Below the pieces are notes generated by a model that made no database searches, was not told the DNA's origin, and saw only the letters and a program-made list of their open reading frames with translations. 64,000 nt of DNA from a virus: the IMG/VR virus record IMGVR_UViG_3300035670_000022, positions 91,914-155,913 of that record; one strand, 5' to 3'. A program made the translations under genes and the position numbers. Below, one piece after another: positions 23,602 through 32,307 of this stretch. Positions within the stretch are counted from its first letter, which is position 1, and the number at the start of each line of letters is the position of its first letter.

Positions 23602-24201
23602 TTAGTATCTCCGATGTTTTTGATTTAGAATAGCTTTCACTGTGTGTAGGTGTAGACACACACCATTTCTTTCATACTCTGTACAGGTACAGGTAAAAGC
23701 GCTGGTGGCGACGGGTATACCTTTATAGGGATAAACCTCAAAGTGACTGCCTTTAATCTCTCGAAAAGTATAACCCTGTTTTAAACTCTCTATAGCAATA
23801 AGGTTTTGATAGTCTCTCTCCTGGGTACTCTTGTCGACTGGAATTGACAAAGAGGTAGTCCCTAGTTGATAAGTTACTACCCCGCCTTTGAATTGGCAGC
23901 CGCTTATTTTCTTATCGGCTATTTCATCTAGGACATACTCCCACACCCACTGCTCTAAAGTTAGAGACTCCTTTTTCCCTCTAATACTCTGCACGGTTTT
24001 GTGATTGTCGTATGTGTGTAGAGCTTTGCATATTAAAGCATCTGGCATTTGTTTAATAGAGAGTCGAACCACTTTATCAGTCTTGTCTTTAGGCTCTACG
24101 TATAGACAATCTTCTTTGTTGCTATATTCTGGGGTTAGGTACTTTGTAAGTAATCTGGACAGAGTGTCTGCCTTTGCTAGAAGGTAAGGGTAGCTGAGCA
24201 T
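23602..24201 (-). CDS. SWIM zinc-finger protein
   Basis: A 199-residue protein with a C-terminal SWIM-type zinc motif (C-x-C-x8-C-x-H): C171, C173, C182, H184 in FTCTCTEYERNGVCLHLH. SWIM fingers bind DNA or protein partners and occur in recombination, helicase and nuclease-associated proteins. The preceding 165 residues are a mixed alpha/beta domain I do not recognise. It is the first gene of the minus-strand group with dUTPase immediately downstream, suggesting a role in DNA metabolism. Confidence 0.7.
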   Translation of the reverse strand: MLSYPYLLAKADTLSRLLTKYLTPEYSNKEDCLYVEPKDKTDKVVRLSIKQMPDALICKALHTYDNHKTVQSIRGKKESLTLEQWVWEYVLDEIADKKISGCQFKGGVVTYQLGTTSLSIPVDKSTQERDYQNLIAIESLKQGYTFREIKGSHFEVYPYKGIPVATSAFTCTCTEYERNGVCLHLHTVKAILNQKHRRY

Positions 24202-24224
24202 ATATTTAAAGTTTTACTTTTCTT

Positions 24225-24242
24225 TGTACTCTTCTCTGTTTT
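24225..24242 (+). promoter_or_regulatory. Second copy of the 18-bp upstream motif
   Basis: TGTACTCTTCTCTGTTTT is identical to 2412-2429. It lies in the 77-bp divergent spacer, 36 nt before the ATG of the plus-strand head gene at 24279. A promoter-associated element is inferred. Confidence 0.35.
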
Positions 24243-24278
24243 AGTTGACGCACTTAATTGAATTAAAAAGAAGGGCTA

Positions 24279-25418
24279 ATGAGCGACCTTGACTTTTACA
24301 AGATGTTTAATCAGCAGACCATCTCTGCTTACGGAGATATTGCAGGGGATTACCCTACAGCTCCGATTCCAGATAGCCATACTTCACAGACAAATACTAC
24401 CGCGCCTGCAGCACCGAGTGGTATCATTTCGCCACAACTAAACACAACCCCTGCGCCTATTGCTTCTCCGCAACAGCAGCAGCCTCATACTCAGACTTAC
24501 TCTTATGCTGTTCCTATGGGGGCTGCTCCTCCTGGGTATCGAGCTTCTATGTCTTGCTATACCTGTGAGTATTTTGAGCATTTTGCTCCTTCGCCTCATT
24601 GCTCCAAGTTTGATTTTCCCTGTCACTCTACTTATGTGTGTGACGGGTATGAGTCGCTTAATGATGAAGACGAGTTAGAAATGCACTCTGGGGTAGGAAC
24701 CGATTTACATTTAGAAGTTGCAGAGTTAACCCAAGAAGAGATTGAGATTTTAGCTCAGGGTTGGACAGATGGAGGTAACGTTACTGCTTCCACTCGTAAG
24801 AAGAAAGCAGTTTTATCTGAAGGGCGTTTCCCTATCTTTGACGAAAAGTCTGCCAAGTCAGCAATTAAGCTGCGTGGACGAGCCAAAACACCTAAAGAGC
24901 GCAAGAAGATTTTACGCGCCGCTGCTACTTATGCACCAGAAGATGCGAAGCGGGCTATGGAAGAGGATAAACAGAGTCTTTCTATTTCTCATGCTTTTGC
25001 AGATGGAAGAGTCCCAACTAATCAGGCTCTTTTTGCTCTAGCCTATAATTCTGCTGATGTCACTGAAGGAGATACTGAGTCTATTCACGGAGTCTATTCT
25101 GAGTTGTATCAGAACTTGTATGGAACCAAAGAAGGACTTTATACTCAACCTCAGACTGCTACTGAGCGGCTATCTACCCCTGAGGTTAAACCTGAAGTTG
25201 AAGTCTCTGACAACCAACAGAACTTATCTGAGTTTGAGGCAGCGGTGTCTGTTGCTAGTTATAGCGGCGTTCAGCAGAGCCTAGAGACAGATCCTCTTTA
25301 TCAAATTGCTGAGAACAGAATTTTGCTCAAGGCAAGACAGGAGGGGCGGGAAGTCGGGGCGAGTGAGATCTCTACCGAGTACGCTCGGTTAAAGTCTATT
25401 CGTCAATCTACTAACTAA
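24279..25418 (+). CDS. Head-assembly-associated protein with Cys-rich segment
   Basis: A 379-residue protein between portal and prohead protease. Residues 25-85 are Pro/Thr/Gln-rich and disordered. C93, C96, C108, C115 and C121 form a possible zinc-binding knot. Residues about 180-230 (RFPIFDEKSAKSAIKLRGRA, then TPKERKKILRAAA) resemble the short domain, often seen in proteins next to phage prohead proteases, in which a FPI-x-D segment is followed by a basic helix (DUF6582-like). The C-terminus is acidic and helical. A scaffold or capsid-assembly cofactor is the likely role. AAGAAGGG precedes the ATG. Confidence 0.6.
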   Translation: MSDLDFYKMFNQQTISAYGDIAGDYPTAPIPDSHTSQTNTTAPAAPSGIISPQLNTTPAPIASPQQQQPHTQTYSYAVPMGAAPPGYRASMSCYTCEYFEHFAPSPHCSKFDFPCHSTYVCDGYESLNDEDELEMHSGVGTDLHLEVAELTQEEIEILAQGWTDGGNVTASTRKKKAVLSEGRFPIFDEKSAKSAIKLRGRAKTPKERKKILRAAATYAPEDAKRAMEEDKQSLSISHAFADGRVPTNQALFALAYNSADVTEGDTESIHGVYSELYQNLYGTKEGLYTQPQTATERLSTPEVKPEVEVSDNQQNLSEFEAAVSVASYSGVQQSLETDPLYQIAENRILLKARQEGREVGASEISTEYARLKSIRQSTN

Positions 25419-25431
25419 TAAGGAGTTGATA

Positions 25432-26478
25432 ATGGAACTCGTTACGATTCAAGATGAAACGCAGCAGTGGGACCTTCGAGAGACCGAAGATTCTGCTGGT
25501 CGGTATCTTAAAGTCCCTATTGCTATCAAAGGCAAATGGCAACATTCATTATATGGAGAGGTTGCTTTTACAGATCAGGATTTTGACGAGGTGATCAATA
25601 ACTGGTCTAGTGCTAAAGCTGGGTTTGACCCCCCTCTTTTTTTAGGACACCCTACTAACGATACTGGCTCAATGGAAGGCACTCCCGCTGCGGGCTGGCC
25701 TGACAAGATCTTTCGAGAGGACGATGTTCTCTACGGTCTTTTCTCCGCGACAGACGAGTCTTTATACGACGATGTTAAAAGCAAAAAGTTTAAATATGCC
25801 AGTGCAGAAATCGTTCGTGACGCCAAAGATAAAGAAACTGGTGAAAGAATTGGTACTCTGTTAGTAGGGACTGCTCTTACGAATCGACCATTTATTCCCC
25901 TGAAGGATCATACGGTAGAGGTAGTAGAGCAGAAGTTTAGCGAGTTTACTACTCCTACTGTATTCACTTTTAGTCTAATTAACTCTACAGAGAGCGATCC
26001 GATGCCTGAAACTTTATCTACTCCTTTAACGGAGCAAGTAGTTGCTCCAGCAGAGCCTGCGGTTGTTCCTAAAGAACAATATGATGCTCTAGTTACTGAA
26101 TTTAGCAACCTTGCTAAAGAGTTCTCCACCATGAAGCAGCAGTTTTCTGATTTGCTGGCTAAGGAGAAGGAACGTGATGTTGAACTTAAACTCTCCAAAC
26201 TAGAGTCTTTGGCTCTTCCTGCTTCTACAAAAGAGAGTTTTAGCGAAATGATTCGTTCTGGCACTCTATCCCAAGAAGCCGAAGACAAGCTGTTTTCTGA
26301 CTATCAACTCTTGTCTGAAAACTACAAAGAAGTCTTCTCTGCCCAGCAGGGTGCTCAAGAAGACAAAGAGACAAAAGGCTTAGTTATGCCAGAGTTTTAC
26401 TCTCAGGTTATGGCTCAGCATAAGGAGATGTTTAGTAACTCCAATTTTGCTCGCACGATGCCTAAGGTTTTGGGCTAG
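25432..26478 (+). CDS. Prohead protease-scaffold fusion (Mu gpI-like)
   Basis: The ATG at 25432 is preferred over a TTG at 25426 because AAGGAG lies 6 nt upstream. Residues 1-165 match Mu I-type peptidases: LFLGHP with H73, PAAGWPDKI, FKYASAEI with candidate nucleophile S124, and GTALTNRPF. Residues about 185-348 are Pro-poor, Glu/Lys-rich and helical (EQYDALVTEFSNLAKEFSTM), a typical scaffold domain removed during maturation. An internal ATG at 26002 could allow separate production of the scaffold as in Mu and lambda. The major capsid gene follows 43 nt downstream. Confidence 0.8.
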   Translation: MELVTIQDETQQWDLRETEDSAGRYLKVPIAIKGKWQHSLYGEVAFTDQDFDEVINNWSSAKAGFDPPLFLGHPTNDTGSMEGTPAAGWPDKIFREDDVLYGLFSATDESLYDDVKSKKFKYASAEIVRDAKDKETGERIGTLLVGTALTNRPFIPLKDHTVEVVEQKFSEFTTPTVFTFSLINSTESDPMPETLSTPLTEQVVAPAEPAVVPKEQYDALVTEFSNLAKEFSTMKQQFSDLLAKEKERDVELKLSKLESLALPASTKESFSEMIRSGTLSQEAEDKLFSDYQLLSENYKEVFSAQQGAQEDKETKGLVMPEFYSQVMAQHKEMFSNSNFARTMPKVLG

Positions 26479-26521
26479 GTCATACTAATTCACAATTTTT
26501 TACTGACGAGGTCTAGTTGTA

Positions 26522-27856
26522 ATGCCCCCTGTAGATTTAGAGTTTCAGGCAAATGTAACGCCGTATGAGTATATCGGTGACGATCCTACTTTTGGTTCGT
26601 TGCAATTAACGATGTTGGCTCGCTCTTTTGAGCTCACCGAGTTATCTGATTTGGACTTTCTGTTTCCGTCCAAAATGAGTCCCGAACGCTCTCTTGTTAT
26701 TGAGCAGCGTGTAGAAGGTCACGGTATCATGCCTCCTGTGGCTGCCGGTATCCCTAACGGTCAGTTTGTCGAACCTGATCGTATGCGTCGGTTTACGGTT
26801 GTTCCGCAGCCCTTCCGCGAAGATGACACTATTGACCGTTTAACTGCAAACCAGTTACGTCGTCCTGGTACCATCAACGAACAACTTCCTTTACAGGAGA
26901 TGATGGCTAGTCGCGTACAAAAACTGGTTAACCGCCATGCCCGCACACGTAAGCTATTTCAATCAAAAATGCTTCAAGGCGGTTGGCGATATTATGATCC
27001 CCGCACCCGGGTGTCTATTGATGTCAGCTCTAACATTCCTCAACACAACTTATTCTCCTACAAAGGCTGGGTTGATACTGTAACTGCTGGCAGTACCGTC
27101 GATGTTATGGGTCGCTCCTATCAAGCCTTAGAGGCTATGGCTCCCGATAAGCCTCGCCCTGAAGGCTCTTTCTTTATCTCTTCTGATGGTTATTTGGGTG
27201 TGCCTTGGACGTATCCGCAGGCAGATATCGTTCGTTGTGTTAAGCAGATCTCTACCTACTTACACTTAACGAACAAGAATAAGCCCACCCACATCATCAT
27301 GAACAGTCAACTTATGGCTGTTATCAGTTCTATCAACGAACTGTTTAAGTCCTTCCAAGGGCTACCTGGGATGCTTGTTAACAACTATCCGACTAGCACG
27401 GTTGCAGGCAACACTGCTGTTGGTGCGTCCAATGTCGGTGCCGGTCCTTTACCGATTAGTTTCGGTCCTGGTGGCGAAATCACGGCTATCGGTGGTCTTC
27501 AGGTTGTTCTTTTAGACGGTATCTGGCGTAATCCAGCTAACGATAATCAGCTCGAAGTGTTCTGGCCTTCTCACAAAGTGGCTATCGTTTCTGCTCAGTC
27601 TATGAGTGATCCTAGTGCCAAGTTGGGTTACACCTACCATTGCTCTGGTGAGTCTTGGGATGGTAAACCCGGTTTGTGGGTCGAAACTGATATGGGTCTA
27701 CGTCTTCCTTCTCAGGGGATTCACGTTAGCGCCGGCGACTGCTTTATCCCCTTTCCCGTGTATCCTCACTGGATTTCTTTACTGGACGTCTGCGATCCTT
27801 CTGCCCTCTATACTTCTCTGCCCATGCTTCCCGATCTTGCCTACGGTACGTTCTAA
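26522..27856 (+). CDS. Major capsid protein
   Basis: A 444-residue protein directly after the protease-scaffold gene, the usual place for the capsid gene. The N-terminal 200 residues (MMASRVQKLVNRHARTRKLF, a long spine-like helix after an extended loop) and the beta-rich second half fit an HK97-fold shell protein of the lambda gpE / Mu T type. The start has GAGGT upstream. The gene uses a high proportion of C-ending codons compared with the tail genes, as is usual for the most highly made protein. There is no cleavable N-terminal delta domain of obvious kind, which fits a separate scaffold. Confidence 0.8.
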   Translation: MPPVDLEFQANVTPYEYIGDDPTFGSLQLTMLARSFELTELSDLDFLFPSKMSPERSLVIEQRVEGHGIMPPVAAGIPNGQFVEPDRMRRFTVVPQPFREDDTIDRLTANQLRRPGTINEQLPLQEMMASRVQKLVNRHARTRKLFQSKMLQGGWRYYDPRTRVSIDVSSNIPQHNLFSYKGWVDTVTAGSTVDVMGRSYQALEAMAPDKPRPEGSFFISSDGYLGVPWTYPQADIVRCVKQISTYLHLTNKNKPTHIIMNSQLMAVISSINELFKSFQGLPGMLVNNYPTSTVAGNTAVGASNVGAGPLPISFGPGGEITAIGGLQVVLLDGIWRNPANDNQLEVFWPSHKVAIVSAQSMSDPSAKLGYTYHCSGESWDGKPGLWVETDMGLRLPSQGIHVSAGDCFIPFPVYPHWISLLDVCDPSALYTSLPMLPDLAYGTF

Positions 27857-27901
27857 AAGTGCGGCTACGCTCGTTTATCTTCGCTATAGGACTCAAAATA
27901 C

Positions 27902-28936
27902 ATGGTTTCCGCTTTATCACAGGTACAAACTGGATTGCGCTCTTACAACGGCGCACCTGGTTTTCGGTTCATCAAAGATATCTTTCCTGGCTACCGCCAG
28001 GGTGGTATCTCTTACTACCCTTTCTCTTCTATTAAGAGTGGGTTCACTCCTAGCTGGAGTCTTGCTGCTGCTGACCCTCTTGCAGCCGCAGCAGACGTTA
28101 CGGTAGCGATCGCCCCCGGTTCTGCTTTGCTAGACGGACAGAATGCTAACCTTGCTTCTTCTCTTAATGTCACTTTTACCCCCGAAGACTTGGTAACTGG
28201 AGATAACTACTTTCGTATCTTCTTAAACCCTACTCGGACTCTTCAGCCGGTGGTTTCTAACGGTGGTGTATACACTCCCCCTACCACTCGTTTAAATGGT
28301 GATCCCATTGAAGATGGTGATTTGTATGCTGAAGCTGTAGACTTCCCCCGGGAGTTAGAAGCCTTTGCTTTTTACAAGCGCATTCAAGGAGCGTGGACTC
28401 CTTTTGATCCTACCTTTAGTGCTCCTGCTATGCCGGTTCAGTCCGGACAAAAACGGACTTTTGGTGGTGAGTGTCACTCTAAAGTTGCTTTAGGAAATAT
28501 CAGCATTAACGCTGTTGAGATTCCTATCTATATTGCTGCTGGTTATCCTTCTTTTGGTTATCGTCCTGCACGTGCCAAACTGCGGGAGCCCGCCAGTTTA
28601 GAGTTGGTTACTGCTAAACTCCACTATCATGTTTTACCCATGGCCTTGAGCGTCACGTTTACCAACGGCTCTGCCACCGCCGAAGTTTCTTATGAACATC
28701 GCAGTGACTTTGCGGACGTGATTAACTCCATCGTAGACTTAGCGACTCTTGAGGTCGACGGTCTGGCCTTCACCGCTTACAACGCAGCCACGGGTGCTAT
28801 CACTCTGTCTGCTGCGTATGCTGGGACCTCTGGAACCAATCAAGTTCTTTTGACTCCTGCTACTCCTGGTGAAGACTTTATCCTTTCGGTTAACCGTAGC
28901 GAGCTGTCTGCTTCTACCAACTTGACCAACCCGTAG
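27902..28936 (+). CDS. Putative head protein (decoration or accessory shell)
   Basis: A 344-residue, beta-rich protein with codon choice like the capsid gene, which suggests high expression. No motif is recognised. The middle (residues about 60-120) is Ala/Thr/Asn-rich, and the C-terminal 90 residues (SVTFTNGSATAEVSYEHR and following) look like an immunoglobulin-type or other beta-sandwich domain. It is the first gene after the capsid and is followed by a terminator-like hairpin, so capsid and this gene probably share one transcript. A decoration protein or head fibre is the best guess. Confidence 0.5.
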   Translation: MVSALSQVQTGLRSYNGAPGFRFIKDIFPGYRQGGISYYPFSSIKSGFTPSWSLAAADPLAAAADVTVAIAPGSALLDGQNANLASSLNVTFTPEDLVTGDNYFRIFLNPTRTLQPVVSNGGVYTPPTTRLNGDPIEDGDLYAEAVDFPRELEAFAFYKRIQGAWTPFDPTFSAPAMPVQSGQKRTFGGECHSKVALGNISINAVEIPIYIAAGYPSFGYRPARAKLREPASLELVTAKLHYHVLPMALSVTFTNGSATAEVSYEHRSDFADVINSIVDLATLEVDGLAFTAYNAATGAITLSAAYAGTSGTNQVLLTPATPGEDFILSVNRSELSASTNLTNP

Positions 28937-28949
28937 TCTCCTATTTGCG

Positions 28950-28998
28950 CTGCTTTGGGGTGAAGGGTTCTCTCTTTACCCTAGAGCAGTTTCTTTTG
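28950..28998 (+). terminator. Terminator-like hairpin after the capsid unit
   Basis: Outer stem 28950-28954 with 28985-28989 and inner stem 28964-28968 with 28978-28982 are followed by TTTCTTTT. The rest of the 173-bp spacer to 29110 holds a small palindrome (29040-29053) and a weak hairpin (29054-29072). Confidence 0.5.
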
Positions 28999-29109
28999 AT
29001 ATCTAAGGGAGACAAACCCGAATAACAGATAAGTTTTAAGTGTTCAAGAACACTCGGAAAGTTCTTCTCCGAAGGATGTCAGTTTAAGTAATTTACCAAC
29101 GATACCGAA

Positions 29110-29646
29110 ATGGCTAACTTCTACTACGTTACAGCTGTTGCTCCAGCCTCTGTCACTGTGTCTGGGCGGCGGTTTAATCTAGCTTCTGGAGATACTCGCG
29201 GACCCTTCTCCGAGATAGAAATTAATCAAATTATGGCTGGACCGGATCGCAGTCGTCTTGTCAGCACAAAGACGGTTACCAGCGACGATCAGGCTCCTCC
29301 CACTGTTAAGACTACGCCTGTTAATGGCATGGGTATTGTTGTTGACTCTGACGAAACGGAAGTCGCCACTGCTATTCCAGCTGAAGGTAAGAGCTACGAA
29401 GAATCTCAATCTGCTCCCAGTATCGATACGCCTGAAAAGACTAATTACAGCACCACGTTTAGTGTTGAAGAACCTATTGCCCCTCCTGCACAACCGGAAG
29501 TAGTGGCAGAGATTCCAAATCAAGAAGACGCATTAATCACTACTCAGGCATTACCTCTTGATCCTGAAGTGCTTGACCCTACCGAAGATATTAAATCTAA
29601 GACGAGAACTACTCGCACTCGCCGCGCTAGAACTAGTGAAAAATAA
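29110..29646 (+). CDS. Hypothetical head-tail region protein, 178 residues
   Basis: Residues 1-60 form a small beta-rich domain (FYYVTAVAPASVTVSGRRFN) that resembles short capsid-associated or head-tail proteins. Residues 70-160 are acidic and disordered, and the last 20 are highly basic (KTRTTRTRRAR), possibly contacting DNA. The stop overlaps the next ATG (TAATG), so the two are coupled. Confidence 0.55.
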   Translation: MANFYYVTAVAPASVTVSGRRFNLASGDTRGPFSEIEINQIMAGPDRSRLVSTKTVTSDDQAPPTVKTTPVNGMGIVVDSDETEVATAIPAEGKSYEESQSAPSIDTPEKTNYSTTFSVEEPIAPPAQPEVVAEIPNQEDALITTQALPLDPEVLDPTEDIKSKTRTTRTRRARTSEK

Positions 29647-31355
29647 TGTCTACGACATTTAACTTCTCTGACCGCTTTAGTTATCCTGCTGACAACGGGG
29701 TCACTTCTGATATCGACTTTAATACTGCGCAGACTTTAGTCGATGCCGATTTAGAAGCGGTATCTCCAGAGTTGGCAGAAATGGGAGTAATGGTGCGTCG
29801 CTATTCTGTGCTGCTGCAGCGTACCTCTCTCAAAGATATATTTAACATTATTGTTCAAGACTCCGATCCTAGGATTGCTCTGGTATTGGCGGCTGCTAAG
29901 TCTAAGGTTGACAACACACCTTTATTCGGTGGCTTAGACGCGGTTAAAGAGTTAATGTATGCAGATCCCGATCGGCCGGGGTTAACTCTCTTTACAAATA
30001 GGAATCTTTTTTCTGATGGCATCCGACGGGTCTCAGCGGCCTTAACTGCTTCTCGACTAATTGGACAACTGGCTCAGGTTAAAGAGCAGGCTGCCCATGC
30101 AGACATTATAGAGAAACAAGCGATTGAAGATTTAGATCGGATTGTTCTTACTTGGGAGACCAGCCGACTTTCCCAGCTGAGCGATACAGAAAAAGAAGAG
30201 TTACCTCCTACTGCTTTCTATTTTGAGCCTGGGACTTGGGAACTTCCACCAGAGAAAGAGTTATACGTTGAGTGGCAGTCACCTTCTATTCAGCGCGATT
30301 GGACGCTTGTTGGCGTCTACTCAAATACCTTTGAGACTTGGCAAGTAGTATCTGCCATTGTTGATGATATTAATGCCAAGACTGTTTTTAGCACTGATAG
30401 TCCTCTTCTTGCTACAGCAGAACTGTCTGGAGACTATGTTGCTTCAACAGCTATTCCAAATCCTTCTCTATATCACTTAATCAACTTTTACCCACGTCGT
30501 CCTATCCCTGGGGTGGTTGCCTACTCGATTAATCTTAAAATCGAGATTCGACTGAAAGAGGGGCAAACAGATACTTCTTCTGATACTTTTCCCGTAAATC
30601 GCACTCCGTTTATATGGGGTCGTCGAGCAGCAGCTCTCAATCGATATAACTGCAACGGGTCTATTATTGTTATTCGCAACAATAAACTTAGTGGAAGCTC
30701 TAACCGGAGTGAGCAGGAAGATTATGAACCTTTCGTCTTGTACTTTAAGAATGGCGTTGACTACTCTGGCGTAGATGTGCCCCCACCCCAAGATGGAAAG
30801 TTGGTCTTCCGTGTGGAACCTTGGCAGCCTAATTTATCTCCTATTGATCCTGACACTGGAGAGCATATTGAAACCATTGAGGTCGATATACCTAGGCTAA
30901 TAGCAGAGGATCCGGACGAGCAGGTGGATCTTGATAACTCTAGGTTTTCCCAAGTGGCGTTAGCGATGTTGAATGCTTTAGCCTCGTTAAACCTGGATAC
31001 ACGGGTCACCGGCGCCTTAATTCGTAATGATCCCTATAGCGCGTCTGATGCTGCGGCTGCTATGGAGTTGGTTCCGTGGTCAAAGCAGCGGGTTATTATT
31101 GCAGTCGTTTTAGACGTCTTAGAAGTACCTCCGGATATCTTGCTTGCCACAGGCGACAGAATGAGAGTTTTGACTCTGTACAGTAATAAACCTAGGAGTA
31201 TTCTCGTGAAGAATCCACAAAGTGATCAGGCTAACGGTGTTGTTGATGCTGTTATGAAAAAAGAGCAGACTCATGTTATCAAGAGACGCCGCCCCAATTT
31301 ATGGACGAGCATCCTAGATGAAGCAACGGTAGCAGAACAGCGCGGTTGGTCCTAA
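29646..31355 (+). CDS. Putative neck / head-completion protein, 569 residues
   Basis: I do not recognise the family. Residues 1-180 are helical with a strongly acidic character; residues 190-380 are beta-rich (ELYVEWQSPSIQRDWTLVGV) and resemble a neck or tail-terminator beta domain; the C-terminal 130 residues are mixed. Position between capsid and sheath genes suggests a connector or tail-terminator protein. It has no signal peptide and no membrane segment. It is coupled to the preceding gene by a TAATG overlap. Confidence 0.5.
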   Translation: MSTTFNFSDRFSYPADNGVTSDIDFNTAQTLVDADLEAVSPELAEMGVMVRRYSVLLQRTSLKDIFNIIVQDSDPRIALVLAAAKSKVDNTPLFGGLDAVKELMYADPDRPGLTLFTNRNLFSDGIRRVSAALTASRLIGQLAQVKEQAAHADIIEKQAIEDLDRIVLTWETSRLSQLSDTEKEELPPTAFYFEPGTWELPPEKELYVEWQSPSIQRDWTLVGVYSNTFETWQVVSAIVDDINAKTVFSTDSPLLATAELSGDYVASTAIPNPSLYHLINFYPRRPIPGVVAYSINLKIEIRLKEGQTDTSSDTFPVNRTPFIWGRRAAALNRYNCNGSIIVIRNNKLSGSSNRSEQEDYEPFVLYFKNGVDYSGVDVPPPQDGKLVFRVEPWQPNLSPIDPDTGEHIETIEVDIPRLIAEDPDEQVDLDNSRFSQVALAMLNALASLNLDTRVTGALIRNDPYSASDAAAAMELVPWSKQRVIIAVVLDVLEVPPDILLATGDRMRVLTLYSNKPRSILVKNPQSDQANGVVDAVMKKEQTHVIKRRRPNLWTSILDEATVAEQRGWS

Positions 31356-31390
31356 TTTCTGAACCGTTCAGAATCTATTCTGGAGAGCGT

Positions 31391-32197
31391 ATGCCTAAGT
31401 TAAGACCGACGATCAACTGGCTGCGTAAAGCACTGCTGGTTTCGATCATGACTCACCCATCTGTTAGAGAGCCGGACATTCTGTATCCCGGCACAGATGA
31501 GGTCGTCTCTCTAGACAGAGGACGGCTGTTTGGCGGCGTTGAGCTAATTGAGCCAGGACTAACTGTTTCTGTTCACCCTTATCACTCTTCTTTTAACGTT
31601 CTCTCTGGTAAGCCTACATCTTTGGGAAGCGATATGACGGCTGTGTATGACGATCTAAGGATACACAGAGAGACAATATCGGAAGGACTTGAGCAAGAGA
31701 GAGGATACTCAGCTAAGATTCGTCTGATGGTGCAGCTCTTTTATCGAGATCCTGGGCTTAACGTCCCTATCTCTTTAACTGCTGACGTGATGGAGGCCCG
31801 CAGCACTCGACCTCGTCAGTGGCATGGTGTTGATGTGCGGTTTTATGATGACCCAGCTGTACAGTCTCATTTCCCTGATCTTCAGGAAATGCCAGAGTCT
31901 TTTACGTTTGAGGTACAGACCTTACCCGGAGAGGAAGTTTTAACGTTGTGGTTAGACCTACTTAAAGATGTTATTCGAGACGTAAAAGTTCTCTACCCGT
32001 TTAGTCAATATCGCTTTCCTACTATTATTGCTTCTGACTATCCTACGACAACATGGTTGGCTAATAGCGGTAATCTTATATTCCACACTGCATATCATAT
32101 TGTTGAATTTGAAGTTGCTGAGCCTCCACGAGTATATGATCCAGACATCCCTGCAGTGCAGCGTTTATACATCGTAGACAATCTTCAACCGATGTAG
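31391..32197 (+). CDS. Putative tail-completion protein, 268 residues
   Basis: The ATG at 31391 is chosen because GGAGAG lies 4-5 nt upstream; a TTG at 31346 would add 15 residues that overlap the preceding gene. The protein is alpha/beta without recognised motifs. Its location immediately before the sheath gene is where contractile-tail phages usually encode the tail terminator (T4 gp3/gp15-like). The function is inferred from position. Confidence 0.5.
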   Translation: MPKLRPTINWLRKALLVSIMTHPSVREPDILYPGTDEVVSLDRGRLFGGVELIEPGLTVSVHPYHSSFNVLSGKPTSLGSDMTAVYDDLRIHRETISEGLEQERGYSAKIRLMVQLFYRDPGLNVPISLTADVMEARSTRPRQWHGVDVRFYDDPAVQSHFPDLQEMPESFTFEVQTLPGEEVLTLWLDLLKDVIRDVKVLYPFSQYRFPTIIASDYPTTTWLANSGNLIFHTAYHIVEFEVAEPPRVYDPDIPAVQRLYIVDNLQPM

Positions 32198-32307
32198 GAC
32201 TGTGTATGCTGGAGGTAGAGGGCAGGTATATCTATAGAGAAATGAGATTAACCTTGCCATCACCTAAATTGAGTTGAAACTACATATACTCTTTTTGAGG
32301 TTTAGAG

